From assembly GCA_028690215.1 (NCBI GenBank), contig JAQVBQ010000003.1, forward strand, positions 8,272 to 72,271: a DNA stretch of 64,000 bases. Direction: 5' to 3'. A program made the translations under genes and the position numbers. The notes below the pieces were generated by a model. The model was not told the DNA's origin and did not search any database. It was given only the letters and a program-made list of their open reading frames with translations. This DNA comes from Bacteroidales bacterium (lineage in GTDB: Bacteria; Bacteroidota; Bacteroidia; Bacteroidales; UBA932). How positions within the stretch are numbered: the stretch's first letter is position 1; each line of letters opens with the position of its first letter. Of the stretch, positions 20,496 through 30,949 are shown piece by piece.

Positions 20496-22070
20496 ATGAA
20501 AAAAACACTATTCTCGTGTCTGCTCTCAATGACCTTTTTTGTCGCTTCCGCTCAGACAAATTTGTATAAAGAGAGCTGTACATCTATCATGGTTGCCAAA
20601 GGTGCAAGTACAGACGGTTCCGTTATGACAGCACACACATGTGATGCAAATTACAGAACCTGGGTCGAGATGACTCCATCAAAAACATATAAAGCAGGAG
20701 ATACAGAACCTGTTTATTGGGGTGTTTTGCACAATGAAGAACCGTGGGATATGAGAAATGTGGTTGAAAAAGGGAGGATTCCGGCTGTAGCAAGCACTTA
20801 TGCATATCTGAACACAGCATATCCTTGTCTGAATGAAAAACAGCTGGCGATAGGTGAAACTACGATTGAGGGAAGAGAGCTTTTACTAAACGAAAACGGA
20901 CTTTTTCTGATAGAGGAGCTGGAAAGGATTGCTCTTCAGAGGTGTGACAATGCTGTTGATGCTATCAAACTGGTGGGTAAACTTGCTGAACAGTACGGTT
21001 ATGCAGATTGGGGCGAATGTATTACTATTGCTGATAAAAAAGAGGTGTGGCAAATGGAGTTATTCGGTTCAGGACCCGGTAAGCCTTCCGCAATATGGGT
21101 TGCCCAGCGAATCCCGGATGATCATGTAGGTATATCTGCCAACATTCCAAGAATTGCAAAGGTAGATTTCAACGATCCCAGGAATTTTCTCTATAGTTCT
21201 GATATCAAGGAGAGAGTTAAAAAGCTGGGACTATGGGACGGAAAAGAGGAGTTTGTATTTTGGAAAATAAACAATGGCAAGAAGCCTTTCTCTGTTAGAG
21301 AGTACTTTGTTTTGAATGCTTTGGCTCCATCTCTGAACCTTAAATACGAGGCTGATGAGCTGCCATTTTCTGTAAAACCTGATAAGAAGGTTGATGTTAG
21401 GGATGTACTGGCCTTATATCGTCAGACTTACGACGGGACAAGGTTTGACCAAGTCGCAAATCTCTCTGTTGTTGTGACAAGAAAAGATGCTATCAGAGGT
21501 GAATACAAGGATACCGTAAGACCTATATCAACTTTTATGACAAACGATATGAGAGCTCTCCTTAATTCATTAAAGCCGGGAGTTACAGAACGTAACAGGA
21601 CTATTGCTGTAATCCAGTGCTCTTATTCGCATGTAATTCAGCTCAGAGATTGGTTGCCTGATGAAGTTGGAGGTGTTGCCTACTTCTCTTTTGACAATCC
21701 TGCTCAGAGTCCTAAAATCCCGATTTACGCAGGTATTACAAATTTACCCAAGAGTTATTCTGTATGCGGACAAAAAAGATATAGAGAGGATGCTGCAATC
21801 TGGACATTCAGGGAGACTAACAGGATTGCAACTATCAATTGGGACAAAACCAGAAAAATTATAGAACCTCAGGTAATGGGTTTTGAGAATATGCATTTTA
21901 GAGACGCTTCTCAAATTGAAAATCTGGCTGTTCAGCTTATTAAGGAGGGTAAAAAAGAGGAAGCCAGAAAGCTGCTGACAGACTATACAAACAACTTTGC
22001 AGCATCGGCAATGAGAAGATGGATAGAACTTAAGGCTGAACTGTGGACAATTTTTGCAAGGAGCATGTAG
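20496..22070 (+). CDS. C69 family dipeptidase
   Basis: Signal peptide then CTSIMVAKGASTDGSVMTAHTCD (N-terminal Cys nucleophile region), typical of peptidase C69. Confidence 0.9.
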   Translation: MKKTLFSCLLSMTFFVASAQTNLYKESCTSIMVAKGASTDGSVMTAHTCDANYRTWVEMTPSKTYKAGDTEPVYWGVLHNEEPWDMRNVVEKGRIPAVASTYAYLNTAYPCLNEKQLAIGETTIEGRELLLNENGLFLIEELERIALQRCDNAVDAIKLVGKLAEQYGYADWGECITIADKKEVWQMELFGSGPGKPSAIWVAQRIPDDHVGISANIPRIAKVDFNDPRNFLYSSDIKERVKKLGLWDGKEEFVFWKINNGKKPFSVREYFVLNALAPSLNLKYEADELPFSVKPDKKVDVRDVLALYRQTYDGTRFDQVANLSVVVTRKDAIRGEYKDTVRPISTFMTNDMRALLNSLKPGVTERNRTIAVIQCSYSHVIQLRDWLPDEVGGVAYFSFDNPAQSPKIPIYAGITNLPKSYSVCGQKRYREDAAIWTFRETNRIATINWDKTRKIIEPQVMGFENMHFRDASQIENLAVQLIKEGKKEEARKLLTDYTNNFAASAMRRWIELKAELWTIFARSM

Positions 22071-22099
22071 TTCTGTTTTACATAACTCTATTTTTTCAT

Positions 22100-22107
22100 T
22101 ACCTTTG
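22100..22107 (+). promoter_or_regulatory. Bacteroidetes-type -7 box (TACCTTTG) upstream of carA
   Basis: TAnnTTTG match 33 bp before the carA ATG. Confidence 0.5.
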
Positions 22108-22139
22108 CCCGATTTTAATAATTTTAATCAGAAAAAGTA

Positions 22140-23210
22140 ATGAGCGACAACAAACCGGCAACATTGCTCCTCGAATCTGGGGTGGAATTTAAGGGTTACT
22201 CATTTGGAAACGACCAAGCCATTGATGGTGAGGTCGTTTTTTCTACCGCTATGGTGGGTTATCCAGAGAGTCTCACTGATCCATCCTATTCCGGGCAGAT
22301 TCTATGTGTCACTTATCCTTTGGTAGGAAACTACGGAGTGCCAGAGGATACGATAGTAGACAACCTTTCCACCCTTTTTGAATCAGAGAGGATCCATGTC
22401 CGAGGATTGATAATATCAGATTATTCCTTCAACTACAGTCACTGGAATGCAGTAAAAAGCCTTGATAAGTGGCTTAAAGAGCACAATATACCCGGTATTT
22501 ATGGGGTAGATACCCGAGAATTGACAAAGATCCTCAGAGAAGAGGGTTCTCTTCTTGGAAAGATTATCCCGGAAGGAAGAGAGCTTGAAGGTTTTTATGA
22601 TCCGAACCTGATCAGTCAGGTTGACCTTGTAAGTTGCAAAGATGTTATGCATTACGGTTCGGGTAAGAAAAAAGTTGTTCTTGTAGACTGCGGAGTAAAG
22701 CATAATATTATCAGATGTCTTGTAAAACGCGGAGTTGAAGTTATCAGAGTTCCATGGAATTTTGATTTCCATACCATTGAATATGACGGACTGTTCATTT
22801 CAAACGGACCGGGCAACCCTGACTTTTGTACTACAGCTGTTGAGAATATTGCTAAAGCTTACCAGATGGACAAACCAATCTTCGGTATTTGTATGGGTAA
22901 TCAGTTGATGGCAAAAGCCGGTGGAGCCAAGACATATAAGATGAAATACGGTCACAGAAGTCATAATCAACCGGTAAGGATGGCAAATAGTGACAGATGT
23001 TTCATAACTTCTCAGAATCACGGTTTTGCCGTTGACAACAACACTTTGGGCGCAGATTGGGAACCACTGTTCATAAATATGAACGATAACTCAAACGAAG
23101 GTATTAGACATAAATCCAAACCTTTCTTCTCATGTCAGTTCCATCCGGAGGCCTCAAGCGGACCAACCGATACTGAATTTCTTTTTGATGACTTTATTAA
23201 ACTGCTTTAA
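22140..23210 (+). CDS. carA: carbamoyl-phosphate synthase small subunit
   Basis: GATase motif PIFGICMGNQLMA; GEVVFSTAMVGYPESLTDPSYSGQI. Confidence 0.95.
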   Translation: MSDNKPATLLLESGVEFKGYSFGNDQAIDGEVVFSTAMVGYPESLTDPSYSGQILCVTYPLVGNYGVPEDTIVDNLSTLFESERIHVRGLIISDYSFNYSHWNAVKSLDKWLKEHNIPGIYGVDTRELTKILREEGSLLGKIIPEGRELEGFYDPNLISQVDLVSCKDVMHYGSGKKKVVLVDCGVKHNIIRCLVKRGVEVIRVPWNFDFHTIEYDGLFISNGPGNPDFCTTAVENIAKAYQMDKPIFGICMGNQLMAKAGGAKTYKMKYGHRSHNQPVRMANSDRCFITSQNHGFAVDNNTLGADWEPLFINMNDNSNEGIRHKSKPFFSCQFHPEASSGPTDTEFLFDDFIKLL

Positions 23211-23212
23211 AA

Positions 23213-26200
23213 ATGGATAAAAATCTGAATAAAGTACTTCTTCTTGGATCTGGAGCTCTAAAGATCGGTGAAGCCGGAGAATTTGACTATTCCGGTTCTC
23301 AGGCACTTAAGGCGCTCAAGGAAGAGGGCATAGAGACAATTCTCATAAACCCGAATATTGCAACTGTTCAGACATCTGAAGGTGTAGCAGACAAAATATA
23401 TTTTCTTCCGGTAACTCCCTTCTTTGTAGAGGAGGTTATCAAAAAGGAAAAACCAGATGGTATTTTACTTGCTTTTGGAGGACAGACCGCACTTAATTGT
23501 GGTGTGGAGTTACATAGAAGTGGAATATTTGAAAAATACGGAATTCGTGTTTTAGGAACACCTGTTCAGGCCATAATGGATACCGAAGATAGAGAGCTGT
23601 TTGTCAAAAAGCTCGATCAAATCTCGGTGAAAACTATAAAAAGCCATGCGGTTGAAAATCTTGAAGATGCCATTGATGCCGCAAAAAATCTCGGGTATCC
23701 GGTTATTTTAAGAGCTGCCTATGCATTAGGCGGACTTGGAAGCGGTTTTTGTGACAATGAAGAAGAGTTGAAAGTGCTGGCGAAGAAGGCATTCTCCTAC
23801 TCTCCCCAGGTGTTAGTGGAAAAGTCTCTCAAAGGGTGGAAAGAGATTGAGTATGAGGTTGTAAGAGATAAATATGACAACTGTATTACTGTATGTAATA
23901 TGGAGAATTTTGACCCTCTCGGTATCCACACCGGAGAGAGTATTGTTGTTGCACCCTCTCAGACCCTCACTAACAGCGAGTTTCATCTCTTGAGGGAGCT
24001 TGCAATAAGGATTGTAAGACATATAGGTATTGTAGGTGAATGTAATGTTCAATATGCATTTGATCCTAAATCAGAGGATTATAGAGTGATTGAAGTAAAT
24101 GCAAGGTTGAGTAGATCGTCTGCATTAGCTTCTAAAGCAACAGGTTATCCTTTAGCATTTGTCGCAGCGAAACTTGGTCTTGGCTATGGGCTATTTGATT
24201 TAAAGAACTCTGTTACCAAGACAACACCTGCATTTTTCGAACCTGCCTTAGATTACATTGTTTGTAAGATTCCTAGATGGGATCTCTCTAAATTCCAGGG
24301 AGTTTCAAGAGAGATAGGTTCAAGTATGAAGAGTGTCGGAGAGGTGATGGCAATTGGAAGGAGCTTTGAAGAGGCGATTCAAAAGGGCCTAAGGATGATC
24401 GGGCAAGGGGCGCACGGGTTTGTTGCCAACAGAGAGATTAATGTTGAAAACATTGAAAAATCTTTGAGAGAGCCTACTGATAACCGTATTTTCGTAATAT
24501 CAAAGGCATTTCAGGAAGGTTATACAGTAGATCAGATACATGATTATACAAAGATTGACAAATGGTTCCTTGACAAATTGTTCAATATCTTTAAGACATC
24601 ATTGGAGATAACTGAGGTGAACAAGTTGGAAAACCTCTCGCTGGATTTATTGAAACTTGCAAAAAGACAGGGCTTTTCTGATTTCCAGATTGGCAGACTT
24701 GTTTTCAAGGATAAGATAGATGTTGATGAGTCATCCTATCTTGTGAGACGATTCAGAAAAGAACATGGTATTACTCCGGTTGTCAAACAGATAGATACAC
24801 TTGCAGCAGAGTATCCTGCCCAGACAAATTATCTATATCTTACTTATAACGGAACTCACAATGATGTCAAGTATTTAGGTGACCATAAGTCAATTATAGT
24901 TTTAGGTTCAGGAGCGTACAGAATTGGTAGCTCTGTTGAGTTTGACTGGTGTAGCGTTAATGCTTTGCAGACAATCCGGAACCGGGGATGGAGAGGTGTT
25001 ATGATTAATTATAATCCCGAGACCGTCTCCACTGACTATGATATGTGTGACCGACTCTATTTTGATGAGCTTACATATGAGAGAGTTATGGATATCTACG
25101 AGCTGGAGAGACCGAATGGTCTGATTGTCTCTGTTGGCGGGCAGATACCTAATAACCTTGCACTCAAACTTGACCGGTCTGGTGTTAATCTGTTAGGCAC
25201 CAGCGCAAAAAGCATAGATAATGCCGAGGATAGACATAAGTTCTCTTCAATGCTTGACCGTCTTCAGATTGATCAGCCTAGGTGGAAAGAGTTGTCCACA
25301 ATGGCAGATGTAAAGGTGTTTGTCAAAGAGGTGGGGTATCCTGTGTTGGTAAGACCTTCATATGTGCTTTCAGGAGCGGCAATGAATGTCTGTTCAAATA
25401 ACGATGAGCTGGAGCAGTTCCTTCGTCTGGCAGCAAATGTATCTAAAAAGCACCCTGTCGTAGTCTCTGAATTCATACAGAATGCTAAGGAGATAGAGTG
25501 TGATGCAGTGGCAGACAAAGGTAACATGATTGCTTATGCGATTTCAGAGCATATTGAATTTGCAGGTGTTCACTCAGGTGACGCTACAATTCAGTTCCCT
25601 CCCCAGAAGCTTTATGTAGAGACATTCAGACGAATAAAGAAAATTGCCAAAAAAATTGCCGAGGAGTTACAGATCTCAGGTCCTTTTAATATACAGTTTC
25701 TTGCAAAAGAGAATGATATAAAGGTTATTGAGTGTAATCTAAGAGCTTCAAGAAGCTTCCCTTTTGTCTCCAAGGTTTTGAAAATAAACTTTATAGATCT
25801 TGCAACCAGGATTATGATCGGCGAAGAGGTACAGCCTCCTCATAAGAGTGCTTTTGATCTGGATTACGTAGGTATAAAGGCTTCTCAGTTCTCCTTCTCA
25901 AGACTTCAGAAGGCTGATCCTGTACTGGGAGTTGACATGGCTTCTACCGGAGAGGTGGGTTGTATCGGGGACGACACAAACGAGGCAATTCTTAAATCAA
26001 TGCTTTCAGTGGGTTATAAAGTTCCAAAGAAAAATATCCTGATATCATCCGGAGATGCAAAGCAGAAAGCAGAACTCCTTTCTACTTCTGTCTTGCTGAC
26101 AAGTAAAGGCTATAATTTATATGCAACGGGTGGAACCTATAAGTTCCTGGTTGACAATCACGTGGAAGTAACACATGTGTTATGGCCAAGTGAGGAGGGA

Positions 26201-26437
26201 AATGAGCCACAGGCCTTGAAGATGATTCAAAACAAGCAGATAGATCTGGTCATAAATATTCCTAAAAACCTTACCCAGGTTGAGTTGGAGAATGGCTACA
26301 AGATAAGAAGGGCTGCAGTTGATTTCAATATACCACTTTTAACCAATGCAAGACTTGCTTCTGCCTTTATTAATGCATTCTGCAGTATGTCTCTTAATGA
26401 CATACACATTAAAAGTTGGGATGAGTATATCTCATAA
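23213..26437 (+). CDS. carB: carbamoyl-phosphate synthase large subunit
   Basis: 1074 aa duplicated ATP-grasp protein: LLLGSGALKIGEAGEFDYSGSQ..., IIVLGSGAYRIGSSVEFDWC, C-terminal MGS domain. Confidence 0.96.
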   Translation: MDKNLNKVLLLGSGALKIGEAGEFDYSGSQALKALKEEGIETILINPNIATVQTSEGVADKIYFLPVTPFFVEEVIKKEKPDGILLAFGGQTALNCGVELHRSGIFEKYGIRVLGTPVQAIMDTEDRELFVKKLDQISVKTIKSHAVENLEDAIDAAKNLGYPVILRAAYALGGLGSGFCDNEEELKVLAKKAFSYSPQVLVEKSLKGWKEIEYEVVRDKYDNCITVCNMENFDPLGIHTGESIVVAPSQTLTNSEFHLLRELAIRIVRHIGIVGECNVQYAFDPKSEDYRVIEVNARLSRSSALASKATGYPLAFVAAKLGLGYGLFDLKNSVTKTTPAFFEPALDYIVCKIPRWDLSKFQGVSREIGSSMKSVGEVMAIGRSFEEAIQKGLRMIGQGAHGFVANREINVENIEKSLREPTDNRIFVISKAFQEGYTVDQIHDYTKIDKWFLDKLFNIFKTSLEITEVNKLENLSLDLLKLAKRQGFSDFQIGRLVFKDKIDVDESSYLVRRFRKEHGITPVVKQIDTLAAEYPAQTNYLYLTYNGTHNDVKYLGDHKSIIVLGSGAYRIGSSVEFDWCSVNALQTIRNRGWRGVMINYNPETVSTDYDMCDRLYFDELTYERVMDIYELERPNGLIVSVGGQIPNNLALKLDRSGVNLLGTSAKSIDNAEDRHKFSSMLDRLQIDQPRWKELSTMADVKVFVKEVGYPVLVRPSYVLSGAAMNVCSNNDELEQFLRLAANVSKKHPVVVSEFIQNAKEIECDAVADKGNMIAYAISEHIEFAGVHSGDATIQFPPQKLYVETFRRIKKIAKKIAEELQISGPFNIQFLAKENDIKVIECNLRASRSFPFVSKVLKINFIDLATRIMIGEEVQPPHKSAFDLDYVGIKASQFSFSRLQKADPVLGVDMASTGEVGCIGDDTNEAILKSMLSVGYKVPKKNILISSGDAKQKAELLSTSVLLTSKGYNLYATGGTYKFLVDNHVEVTHVLWPSEEGNEPQALKMIQNKQIDLVINIPKNLTQVELENGYKIRRAAVDFNIPLLTNARLASAFINAFCSMSLNDIHIKSWDEYIS

Positions 26438-26442
26438 AAGTA

Positions 26443-27726
26443 TTAACTAAGCTGCTCCTCTTCAGGAGTGCTTTTCTCACTGTCACCTAAAATGAGTCTG
26501 GAGCTCTCGTCATCAAGAGCTTCAACTCCTTTTAGCTTCCTTCTGATAGCATTTGTCCTTGTTCCGACGAGTTTGTCTATATCATCCAGACCTCCCTGGA
26601 TGTTCTTTTGGGCTTTCTGAAGAAGTCCGCCAAATGTCTCAAATTCAGTCTTTACAGCACCGAGAATTCTCCAAACTTCACTGCTTCTCTTCTCTATGGC
26701 TAGTGTCCTGAATCCCATTTGAAGGCTGTTAAGAATAGCTGCAAGTGTTGTCGGCCCTGTTATTATTACTTTATATTTCTGCTGTATCTCCTCAAGCAAT
26801 GATGCTTTCCGTACAATCTCCCCGTATATACCCTCAAAAGGAAGAAACATAATAGCGAAATCTGTTGTGTATGGTGGATCTATATATTTGTCAAATATGT
26901 CCTTAGCCATTTTTTTAACAGCATTTTCCATACTCTTCTGTTCACTATCAATTTTTACAGGATCATTTGCATCATATGCATTTTGAAGCAGTTCGTACGC
27001 CTCTCTCGGGAACTTTGCATCGACCGGCAACCAGATATTTTTTATTGTATCATCCTTCCCGGGCAGTTTTATTGCAAATTCTACAAATTCCCTGCTACCA
27101 TGTTTAGTCTTGACATTTGCCTCATATTGATCCGGAGCAAGGATTTGTTCCAACAGCATTGAAAGCTGCACCTCACCTATTCCACCCCTCATTTTAACAT
27201 TGCTCAAAACTCTTTTGAGACCTCCGACATCCTGTGCAAGGACCTGCATCTCCCCCAGCCCTTTCTGTACTTCAACAAGTTGTTTTCCAACCGTCTCAAA
27301 ACTTTGTCCGAGTCTTTCGCTAAGAGTCTTTTCTAGTTTTTCCTCAACCACTCCCCTGATTTTTTCAAGCTTATCTTCGGTATGTTTAATCATTTCGTTC
27401 TGGCGATTTTCAATTTGGCTCAGTTTATCTTTCTGAATATCAGATAGCATATTCATACCTTTTTCCGAGGATTCCTGGAAGTTCTTAATACTTAAACCGA
27501 CTGATGCCGAAAACATTTTCAGAGCCTCATTGAGCTCATCCCTGTTTTCTTTCAGTGAGCGGGAGTGCTCCTCTCTGAGATATCGGATATCATCTGAAAA
27601 ACGGGTCTCTAACCGTTCAAGATTGCTCCGTATTGCAATAACCTTCTCGATTCTGACAATGAGAATAACCAACAGGATGGCTATTATCAGCAAAAATACA
27701 ATTGATATAATAATTAGTGTAACCAT
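26443..27726 (-). CDS. rmuC: RmuC family DNA recombination protein
   Basis: N-terminal TM, coiled coil, KTKHGSREFVEFAIKLPGKD, LPVDAKFPREAYE, GPTTLAAILNSLQMGFRTLAIEKRSSEVW. Confidence 0.92.
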   Translation of the reverse strand: MVTLIIISIVFLLIIAILLVILIVRIEKVIAIRSNLERLETRFSDDIRYLREEHSRSLKENRDELNEALKMFSASVGLSIKNFQESSEKGMNMLSDIQKDKLSQIENRQNEMIKHTEDKLEKIRGVVEEKLEKTLSERLGQSFETVGKQLVEVQKGLGEMQVLAQDVGGLKRVLSNVKMRGGIGEVQLSMLLEQILAPDQYEANVKTKHGSREFVEFAIKLPGKDDTIKNIWLPVDAKFPREAYELLQNAYDANDPVKIDSEQKSMENAVKKMAKDIFDKYIDPPYTTDFAIMFLPFEGIYGEIVRKASLLEEIQQKYKVIITGPTTLAAILNSLQMGFRTLAIEKRSSEVWRILGAVKTEFETFGGLLQKAQKNIQGGLDDIDKLVGTRTNAIRRKLKGVEALDDESSRLILGDSEKSTPEEEQLS

Positions 27727-27751
27727 ACAAGCAAATTAATGAAAATTCAGT

Positions 27752-27759
27752 TATATTTG
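27752..27759 (+). promoter_or_regulatory. Bacteroidetes-type -7 box (TATATTTG) upstream of the MarR regulator
   Basis: TAnnTTTG match 27 bp before the ATG. Confidence 0.4.
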
Positions 27760-27786
27760 CAATAGTAAATACTTATACTATCGTAT

Positions 27787-28230
27787 ATGATACTAAATAA
27801 AAAGGTTGGAGTTTTCCTGAACCTGGTTCACTGCCGATTTAAATTATATTTAAGTACAATTTTTCAGAGGAACGGGTATGATATTACCCCGGAACAGTTT
27901 CTGGTTCTTGACACTCTTTGGGATGACGGTGTCCAATCTCAACAGGAGATAGCTGATAAGATCAAGAAGGACAAGAACTCTGTAACCAAATTGATAGATG
28001 CGCTTGAGAAGAAGGATTACGTTAAAAGGACTACCTTCAAACAGGATCGTAGGCTCAATCTTATCAACATAACTGAATCGGGATTACAGATTAAGGATCC
28101 TGTCACCAAGATAGCCATGGAAGCTACAAATCTGATAATAAAGGATATCCCTATTGAGGATCTGCACACTTTCATCAGAGTCTCTGGAAAGATGTTGGAT
28201 AATATGATAATTAATGAAGAGGTAAGATAA
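27787..28230 (+). CDS. MarR family transcriptional regulator
   Basis: wHTH: QSQQEIADKIKKDKNSVTKLIDALEKKDYVKRTTFKQDRRLNLINITESG. Confidence 0.87.
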   Translation: MILNKKVGVFLNLVHCRFKLYLSTIFQRNGYDITPEQFLVLDTLWDDGVQSQQEIADKIKKDKNSVTKLIDALEKKDYVKRTTFKQDRRLNLINITESGLQIKDPVTKIAMEATNLIIKDIPIEDLHTFIRVSGKMLDNMIINEEVR

Positions 28231-28231
28231 G

Positions 28232-28924
28232 ATGGGGAAACTATATGAAAAACTGACCGAGGACTACCGGTTCAGGGAAGGATTGAATGCTTGTATAAAT
28301 TGTGGTACATGTACAGCTATTTGTCCTGCTGCAGAGTTCTATAAGTATGATCCTAGGATTATTACAGATACTGTCCAATCCAAAAATGAGGAAGCTATCG
28401 AAGAGTTGCTCAAAGGTGACACAATCTGGTATTGTGGAGAGTGTATGTCTTGTGTAACGAGATGCCCAAGAAAAAATGCACCGGGTCTGATCATAATGGC
28501 TCTCCGCTCATTGTCTATGGACACAGGCCTTTTCATCCACTCGGAAAAAGGGAGACAACAATATGCACTTTCACTTGCTCTTAACAATAACATTCTGAAC
28601 TACGGCTATTGTGTATATCCCAGGACTTTCAAGTATAAGGCTCATCCTGAATATGGCCCTGTCGGTAAGTGGATTGAAGATAACCTTGATGCAGTTCACA
28701 AAAAGGTAGGCTCAAATCTGGATGGTGAGGGTCCAGGTATTCTGAGAAAAATCCCTGATGAGGATCTCAGGGAGTTAAAAAAGATTTTTGACGCAACTGG
28801 AGCAACAACCAGAATGGATACAATCGAGAAGTATTCAATTGAAAAAGCTGAAGAGATGGGTATGTCCAAGGAGGAGTATCTGAATCATATATTCACAACA
28901 TCATTAAAAGAACATCACAGATAA
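28232..28924 (+). CDS. HdrC-like 4Fe-4S dicluster protein
   Basis: CINCGTCTAICPA and CGECMSCVTRCPR. Confidence 0.8.
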   Translation: MGKLYEKLTEDYRFREGLNACINCGTCTAICPAAEFYKYDPRIITDTVQSKNEEAIEELLKGDTIWYCGECMSCVTRCPRKNAPGLIIMALRSLSMDTGLFIHSEKGRQQYALSLALNNNILNYGYCVYPRTFKYKAHPEYGPVGKWIEDNLDAVHKKVGSNLDGEGPGILRKIPDEDLRELKKIFDATGATTRMDTIEKYSIEKAEEMGMSKEEYLNHIFTTSLKEHHR

Positions 28925-29940
28925 TGATAATAAACGGAAAGAAGAAAATTTGGAGTGAATATCAGAAAGATATACCCGAAGATCACTATTTTTATGTAAG
29001 AAGCTGCATCCGGCAAAACTTTTTCCCTGCTTCAGAAAAACTTTTTCTTGAAATTGTCAGGGATCGGCTCAATCTGGATTTCTTTGAAACAGAGCATCAT
29101 ACAACATGCGGGGGAATTGCCTACCATAGCGACACCATTCCACAAGAGACTGTAATGACTATTGTGGCAAGACAATTCGCTCTTATGACTGAGGCCGGCT
29201 ATAAGAATTATGTTGCTTCTTGTATAACATCATTCGGATTGTATACAGAAATACTTGATACATGGCACCATTTCCCTGAACTCGAGGCAAAAATCCGTGA
29301 TTACTTGTGGAAAACAACAAAAAGGGAATTTCAAAAGCCTGAATATCTTGCCCATGCAAGTGATGTTGTTTACAAATTACGCGATAAAATAGCAAGTCAG
29401 GCAAAATTTAGACTTGTAAACAAGGAGACCGGAGAGCCACTAAAAGTGGTAGAACACATTGGTTGCCACTACTCTAAGATGTTCCCATCGAAGGGTGTGG
29501 GAGGCGCAGAATATCCTTATGTTCTGACTGGAATGATTGAAGCCTGGGGTGGTGAAATAGTTGATTATCCGGAGAGAAGACATTGCTGTGGATTCGGATT
29601 CAGACAATATCTGGTCCAGGCAAACAGAGGGTATTCAATATCCAATACTCATAAAAAATTCGAATCAATGGCTCCGTTCAAGCCTGACATGATTATTACA
29701 AATTGTCCCGGATGTCCATATTTCCTTGACAGATGGCAATATGTGATAAAAGAGATGGAGGGGACGACATATGGGCCTGATGGAACCGGAATACCTGTAT
29801 TCACTTATGAAGAGGTGGCAGGGCTGGTTCTTGGCTATGATCCATGGTATCTCGGACTGCAGATGCATCAGACACCTGTTGAGCCTTTGCTTGATAAAAT
29901 TGGAATCAAATATAATAAGGAAGAAAAATATCTTTTGTAA
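28924..29940 (+). CDS. HdrB-like heterodisulfide reductase subunit (CCG domain)
   Basis: HIGCHYSKMFP...RHCCGFGFRQ...TNCPGCPYF (C-X39-CC-X38-CxxC by my count); N-terminal CCG motif degenerate. Confidence 0.8.
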   Translation: MIINGKKKIWSEYQKDIPEDHYFYVRSCIRQNFFPASEKLFLEIVRDRLNLDFFETEHHTTCGGIAYHSDTIPQETVMTIVARQFALMTEAGYKNYVASCITSFGLYTEILDTWHHFPELEAKIRDYLWKTTKREFQKPEYLAHASDVVYKLRDKIASQAKFRLVNKETGEPLKVVEHIGCHYSKMFPSKGVGGAEYPYVLTGMIEAWGGEIVDYPERRHCCGFGFRQYLVQANRGYSISNTHKKFESMAPFKPDMIITNCPGCPYFLDRWQYVIKEMEGTTYGPDGTGIPVFTYEEVAGLVLGYDPWYLGLQMHQTPVEPLLDKIGIKYNKEEKYLL

Positions 29941-30944
29941 TGAATAGAGAGATTTTAGTTATAGGAGGTGGTCCTGCCGGAATCGAATGTGCAAACTCGC
30001 TCATTTCTCTTGGATATAAGGTGTTTATTGTTGAAAAAAGCAGTGAACCTGGCGGGCATCTCAGAAAATGGGACAGGCTTTTTCCTTATGGTGTTTCTGC
30101 ATCCGAAACTCTTGACAAGTTGTTGCATAATTCGGGTAAGGCAATCTTTTTTTATGATACGGAGGTTCAGACAATAAACAAGGTCGATGGGAAATTTGTA
30201 ATTACACTCTCAGATGATACTCAGTTACATGTCTCCTCAATTGTTGTTGCAACGGGCTTCACACTGTTTCCTGCCTCAAAAAAAGAGGAATATGGCTATG
30301 GTATCTACAATAGTGTAATTACTAATGCTGACCTTGAAGATGGGTTTAAAACCCATAAAAAGGAGCTTTTTAAGGCTAATCGTGTAGGCTTTGTGCATTG
30401 CGTCGGTTCAAGAGATGAAAAAGTCTGTAACCGTCACTGTTCCAAAGTGTGTTGTGTGACTGCCGTAAAACAGGCATGTGAGTATAAGGATTTAAATCCT
30501 GATGCCGAAGTTTACTGTTTTTACATGGATTTGCGAATGTTCGGCAGAGGGTATGAGGATCTTTATCTGAAAGCCCAGAACAAATATGGAATAAGATTTA
30601 TAAGAGGAAGAGTATCCGAGGTTGCAGAAGATGTTAATGGCTCTCTTGTTGTGAAGGCTGAGGATACACTTACATCCAGACCATTGAAGGTTACTCTGGA
30701 TCTACTTGTTTTGATGAGTGGTATGTCAAAAAATCCTGATAATGATAAGATTGCGGAGATGCTTGGAATAGAGACTGAGGATGATGGTTTTCTTTCTATA
30801 CCTGAACCTACCTTAAATAACAGTCAGACAGGTTCTGACGGAGTATTTCTCGCAGGTTCTGTAACAGGTCCTAAAACACTGCCTGAGACACTTAATGAGG
30901 CTAGAGCTGCTGCTCTGTCGGTCCATAAATATTTATCAAGATAA
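29940..30944 (+). CDS. HdrA-like FAD flavoprotein, short form (core only)
   Basis: VIGGGPAGIECANSL; HCVGSRDEKVCNRHCSKVCC; YCFYMDLRMFGRGYEDLY; no ferredoxin-type CxxCxxCxxxC domain. Confidence 0.8.
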   Translation: MNREILVIGGGPAGIECANSLISLGYKVFIVEKSSEPGGHLRKWDRLFPYGVSASETLDKLLHNSGKAIFFYDTEVQTINKVDGKFVITLSDDTQLHVSSIVVATGFTLFPASKKEEYGYGIYNSVITNADLEDGFKTHKKELFKANRVGFVHCVGSRDEKVCNRHCSKVCCVTAVKQACEYKDLNPDAEVYCFYMDLRMFGRGYEDLYLKAQNKYGIRFIRGRVSEVAEDVNGSLVVKAEDTLTSRPLKVTLDLLVLMSGMSKNPDNDKIAEMLGIETEDDGFLSIPEPTLNNSQTGSDGVFLAGSVTGPKTLPETLNEARAAALSVHKYLSR

Positions 30945-30949
30945 AAACC

